Below are positions 4,131 to 6,781 of a stretch of DNA of 6,781 bases, piece after piece (position 1 is the first letter of the stretch; the number at the start of each line of letters is the position of its first letter). The DNA comes from Syntrophales bacterium (GTDB lineage Bacteria > Desulfobacterota > Syntrophia > Syntrophales > UBA2192): contig JALOPC010000081.1 of NCBI GenBank assembly GCA_025454095.1, positions 1-6,781 on the forward strand, given 5' to 3'. The position numbers were made by a program, and so were the translations under genes. Under the pieces are notes generated by a model. It had not been told where the DNA came from. It searched no databases and saw only the letters and a list, made by a program, of their open reading frames with translations.

Positions 4131-5789
4131 ATGGTGGAATACTTAGTCCTTGCCAGAAAGTGGAGACCCCAGGTCTTCGAGGATGTGGTCGGCCAGGATC
4201 ACGTGGTCACGACCCTGCGCAATGCGATCCGTCTCGGCCGCGTGGCCCACGCCTTTATCTTCAGCGGTCCCCGAGGGGTCGGGAAGACCTCGGTGGCCCG
4301 CATCCTGGCCAAGGCCCTCAACTGCGGGCACGGGCCCACCGAGAAACCCTGCAACGCCTGCTCGAACTGCCGGGAGATCACCGACGGCTCCTCCATGGAC
4401 GTCCACGAGATCGACGGCGCCTCCAACCGCGGCATCGACGAGATCCGCGAGCTCAGGGAGAACGTGAAGTTCTCCCCCTCGTCGTCGCGCTACAAGATCT
4501 ACATCATCGACGAAGTGCACATGCTCACCAAGGAGGCCTTCAACGCGCTGCTGAAGACGCTCGAGGAGCCGCCGCCCCACGTCATCTTCGTCTTTGCCAC
4601 CACGGAGACCCACAAAATCCCCGCCACGATCCTGTCGCGCTGCCAGCGCTACGAGTTCAAGCGCATCTCGCTCCGGGAGATCACGGCGACGCTGCGCAAG
4701 ATCGCCGAGGGGGAGGGCATCACGGTAAGCGACCAGGCCCTCACCTGGCTCGCCCAGGGCGGCGAGGGAAGCCTGCGCGACTCCCAGAGCATCCTCGACC
4801 AGGCCATCTCCTTTGCCGGCACCGACATCCAGGACGCCGACGTGGAGGCCCTGCTGGGGATGGGCGACCGCAAATACCTGCTCGATCTCTCCCGCGCCGT
4901 CCTGGCCCGGGATGCCGCAACGTGCCTGAAGATCATCGACGAGGCCTTTTATGCAGGGGCCGATCTGAAGGTTTTCTACGAGCGGATGCTCACCCACTTC
5001 CGGAATCTGCTGCTCGTCAAGATCACGGCGGGCGAAGGGGACCTGCTCGATCTGTCCGACCACGAGGCGGCCGAACTCAGGCAGCAGGCCGCCCCCGCCT
5101 CGCAGGAGACGCTGCAGCGGCTGCTCGACGTGCTGATGGCCGGCGAGGAGGAGGTGCGCAGGAGCGTCAACCCCCGGCTCGTCCTGGAATTCACGGCCGT
5201 CAAAATGGCCTGGCAGGAGCCCCTGATTCCCGTCGACGAGATCCTCTCCCGCATGGAAGGGATCGAAAGGCGCCTCGGGCAAGGCACCGCCGCGCGCCCC
5301 GCCCCGGAAAAACCCTATGCCCCGTCCCCTGAAAGAACGGGGATCGATCGGGCATCCGACGATTCCGTCGTCAGGGAACCTTCCCCGGCGGACTCCGAAG
5401 ACCGCTGGACCGAGTTCAAACTGTTCGTCAAGAGAAGAAACCAGCCTCTCTGGGCAAAGATCGATCCGGGCAGGCTGATCGGGTTTGTCGACGGGACGCT
5501 GCGGCTCGGCTTCCCGAAGGGCTACCTGTTCCTCGATTTCTTCGACGAGAAGCCCCAGCGGGAAAAACTCGAGGACATGGCCCGGGAATTTTTCGGCCAA
5601 CCCGTGAGCCTGGCCGTGGAAACGGTCGACAACGGGCCCGGCGAGGCCAACGGCGCGCCGCGAAACGGTCCGAACCAGAACCGCGCAAATCAGGTCCGCC
5701 GGGAGGCCCTGAACCATCCGCTGCTGCAGAAGGTCATGGACGTCTTCGAGGGGGCCGAGGTGCAGGAAGTGATTGTGAAAGAAAAATAG
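4131..5789 (+). CDS. dnaX: DNA polymerase III subunit tau/gamma
   Basis: DnaX is the ATPase of the clamp loader that places the beta clamp on primed DNA and, as tau, ties the polymerases to the replisome. The 552-residue protein starts YLVLARKWRPQVFEDVVGQ, the family opening. The Walker A motif is GPRGVGKT (46-53). The zinc module has Cys65, Cys74, Cys77 and Cys80. Walker B is IDEVH (126-130), ATTETHKIP (156-164) includes sensor 1, and SRC (169-171) carries the arginine finger. A Pro- and charge-rich linker (about 385-425) leads to a C-terminal tau-like domain ending in NHPLLQKVMDVFEG. The ATG at 4131 was preferred over an in-frame GTG at 4089, which lies inside the SRP RNA; GTG at 4134 is also possible. 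The Shine-Dalgarno is poor. No long A-run suggests a programmed frameshift. It heads the dnaX-ybaB-recR cluster. Confidence 0.96.
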   Translation: MVEYLVLARKWRPQVFEDVVGQDHVVTTLRNAIRLGRVAHAFIFSGPRGVGKTSVARILAKALNCGHGPTEKPCNACSNCREITDGSSMDVHEIDGASNRGIDEIRELRENVKFSPSSSRYKIYIIDEVHMLTKEAFNALLKTLEEPPPHVIFVFATTETHKIPATILSRCQRYEFKRISLREITATLRKIAEGEGITVSDQALTWLAQGGEGSLRDSQSILDQAISFAGTDIQDADVEALLGMGDRKYLLDLSRAVLARDAATCLKIIDEAFYAGADLKVFYERMLTHFRNLLLVKITAGEGDLLDLSDHEAAELRQQAAPASQETLQRLLDVLMAGEEEVRRSVNPRLVLEFTAVKMAWQEPLIPVDEILSRMEGIERRLGQGTAARPAPEKPYAPSPERTGIDRASDDSVVREPSPADSEDRWTEFKLFVKRRNQPLWAKIDPGRLIGFVDGTLRLGFPKGYLFLDFFDEKPQREKLEDMAREFFGQPVSLAVETVDNGPGEANGAPRNGPNQNRANQVRREALNHPLLQKVMDVFEGAEVQEVIVKEK

Positions 5790-5873
5790 GGGCCGGGTAC
5801 GGGGGCCCGGGGAAGGGGAAGAGAAAGAAAACCGATTCCTGGACCCGATTCCCGAAACCCGAGCTTATTCGAT

Positions 5874-5880
5874 AGGAGGT
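5874..5880 (+). promoter_or_regulatory. Ribosome binding site fixing the ybaB TTG start
   Basis: AGGAGGT is a near-perfect Shine-Dalgarno whose core AGGAGG ends eight bases before the TTG at 5888. This spacing supports TTG over the first in-frame ATG, which is six codons further in and would cut the conserved N-terminal helix. Confidence 0.8.
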
Positions 5881-5887
5881 AGTCGTT

Positions 5888-6196
5888 TTGAATTTCCAGA
5901 ATCTGATGAAACAGGCCCAGAAGCTTCAGGAGAAAATGGCGAAGGTCCAGGAGGAACTCGCCTCGAAGACGGTGGAAGCGACCTCGGGGGGCGGCATGGT
6001 GACGGCCGTCGTCAACGGCAAGTTCGAGCTCGTGTCGATCCGGATCGAGAAGGATGTCGTCAACCCCGACGATGTCGAGATGCTGCAGGATCTCATCGTG
6101 GCGGCGGTGAACGAAGGGGTCCGCAAGGCCCAGGAGATGGCTTCGGCGGAAATGGCGAAGGCCACCGGCGGGATGAAGCTGCCCGGCATGATGTGA
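5888..6196 (+). CDS. ybaB: YbaB/EbfC family nucleoid-associated protein
   Basis: YbaB/EbfC proteins are small dimers that bind DNA with little sequence specificity and help organise the nucleoid. The 102 residues match the family length. The N-terminal amphipathic helix [20 protein letters not shown] (5-24) is the dimer and DNA-clamp helix; the centre carries [22 protein letters not shown] (strand region, about 32-53), then [17 protein letters not shown] and a Met-rich tail ending PGMM. It starts at TTG behind a strong ribosome site. It lies 98 bases after dnaX and 13 before recR, the common order in which ybaB and recR are co-transcribed. The 98-base gap holds only a modest inverted repeat, CCGGG (5793-5797) with CCCGG (5806-5810), without a U-tract. 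Confidence 0.93.
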   Translation: MNFQNLMKQAQKLQEKMAKVQEELASKTVEATSGGGMVTAVVNGKFELVSIRIEKDVVNPDDVEMLQDLIVAAVNEGVRKAQEMASAEMAKATGGMKLPGMM

Positions 6197-6209
6197 GGGC
6201 AGGCGAGCC

Positions 6210-6781
6210 ATGACGGGATACGCAGCCCCCATCCAGAGACTCATCCAGGAACTCGGCCGCCTGCCCGGCATCGGGGAGAAGACGGCCACTCGCCTGGCCC
6301 TGTTCATCCTGAGAGGGTCCGACGACGAGGCCCGGAGGCTTGCCGGAAGCATCGTCGAGGTGAAGGAGAAGATCCGCTTCTGCTCGGTCTGTTTCAACCT
6401 CTCCGAGGGGGAGCTCTGCGCAGTGTGCAGCGACCCGGTCCGGGACCGGGAGCGCATCTGTGTCGTCGAGGACCCCGATTCGCTCACCGCCATCGAGGAG
6501 AGCGGCTGCTTTCGGGGCACCTACCACGTCCTGCACGGGGCCCTGGCCCCCCTGGACGGGATCGGCCCGGATCAGATCCGCATCCGCGAGCTGGCCGAGC
6601 GCCTGGAGCGCGGCGGTATCCGCGAGGTCATCGTGGCCACCAACCCCAGTGTCCAGGGCGAATCGACGGCCCTGCTGATCATGCGGCTCCTCAAGGAAAA
6701 AGGGGTGGAAGTCACGCGAATTGCCCTCGGGGTGCCCGTGGGCGGCGATCTGCGCTACACGGACAAGATGACGCTGGCTAA
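6210..6781 (+). CDS. recR: Recombination mediator protein RecR (3' end cut by window)
   Basis: RecR works with RecO (and RecF) to load RecA onto single-stranded DNA coated by SSB during gap repair. The 190 visible residues lack only about the last ten of a usual 200. The helix-hairpin-helix [20 protein letters not shown] (15-34) binds DNA. The C4 zinc finger uses Cys58, Cys61, Cys70 and Cys73. The Toprim domain follows, with VVEDPDSL (85-92) holding acidic residues, [16 protein letters not shown] (105-120) and TNPSVQGE (144-151). The last visible segment, [17 protein letters not shown], is the conserved C-terminal region. The frame is open to the window end. The ATG at 6210 is 13 bases after ybaB; a GGCGAG just upstream is a weak ribosome site, so coupling to ybaB translation is likely. 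Confidence 0.95.
   Translation, partial: MTGYAAPIQRLIQELGRLPGIGEKTATRLALFILRGSDDEARRLAGSIVEVKEKIRFCSVCFNLSEGELCAVCSDPVRDRERICVVEDPDSLTAIEESGCFRGTYHVLHGALAPLDGIGPDQIRIRELAERLERGGIREVIVATNPSVQGESTALLIMRLLKEKGVEVTRIALGVPVGGDLRYTDKMTLA

Noticed and set aside
2620..4146. 508-codon rightward open frame overlapping tRNA-Ser(GGA), thrC and the SRP RNA
   Set aside because: It runs through a tRNA, a terminator and an ncRNA, and its product is Arg/Gly/Pro-rich as expected for an off-frame reading of GC-rich coding DNA.
5296..5320. Programmed frameshift in dnaX giving a short gamma form
   Set aside because: The only candidate is a run of five As in GGAAAAACCC; it lacks the A-AAA-AAG heptamer or a long A-tract and I see no clear downstream stimulatory hairpin.
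4143..5717. Long 524-codon open frame antisense to dnaX
   Set aside because: It mirrors dnaX in GC-rich DNA, has no family motif, and dnaX has all its catalytic motifs in the other strand.

Overview
This GC-rich bacterial window is mostly conserved housekeeping DNA. The order tadA, two tRNA-Ser genes, threonine synthase-like gene, SRP RNA, dnaX, ybaB/ebfC, recR, together with an Old Yellow Enzyme homologue and a TonB-like protein, suggests a Gram-negative such as a deltaproteobacterium in the broad sense (Desulfobacterota). That placement is inference from gene order and protein style, not from a search.

Left part (1-1852): the 3' end of a flavin oxidoreductase of the Old Yellow Enzyme / 2,4-dienoyl-CoA reductase family reads rightward and meets a PaaI-type hotdog thioesterase reading leftward. 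Their 36-base junction holds a duplicated 9-mer and two competing inverted repeats. A short TonB-like energy transducer lies upstream of the thioesterase on the same strand. The 176 bases between them carry a degenerate 8-base tandem repeat and a long-range inverted repeat. The TonB-like gene is divergent from tadA.

Middle part (1853-4130): tadA makes the tRNA wobble adenosine deaminase. It is followed after 15 bases by tRNA-Ser(CGA), then a 198-base spacer with hairpins, tRNA-Ser(GGA) and a strong 11-bp intrinsic terminator. The threonine synthase-like gene starts only 31 bases past that terminator with no visible promoter or Shine-Dalgarno. The small bacterial SRP RNA follows four bases after its stop codon.

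Right part (4131-6781): dnaX (DNA polymerase III tau/gamma), ybaB/ebfC (nucleoid-associated protein) and recR (recombinational repair, cut by the window edge) form the classic co-directional replication and repair cluster. A perfect TATAAT lies between the SRP RNA and dnaX, so close to the dnaX ATG that a leaderless transcript is possible.

I found no mobile element, CRISPR array, toxin-antitoxin pair or defence system, and no convincing undescribed multigene system. The points worth a second look are small: repeats in the left intergenic regions, the terminator-to-thrC arrangement, the dnaX start, and atypical key residues in the flavin oxidoreductase and the threonine synthase-like enzyme.
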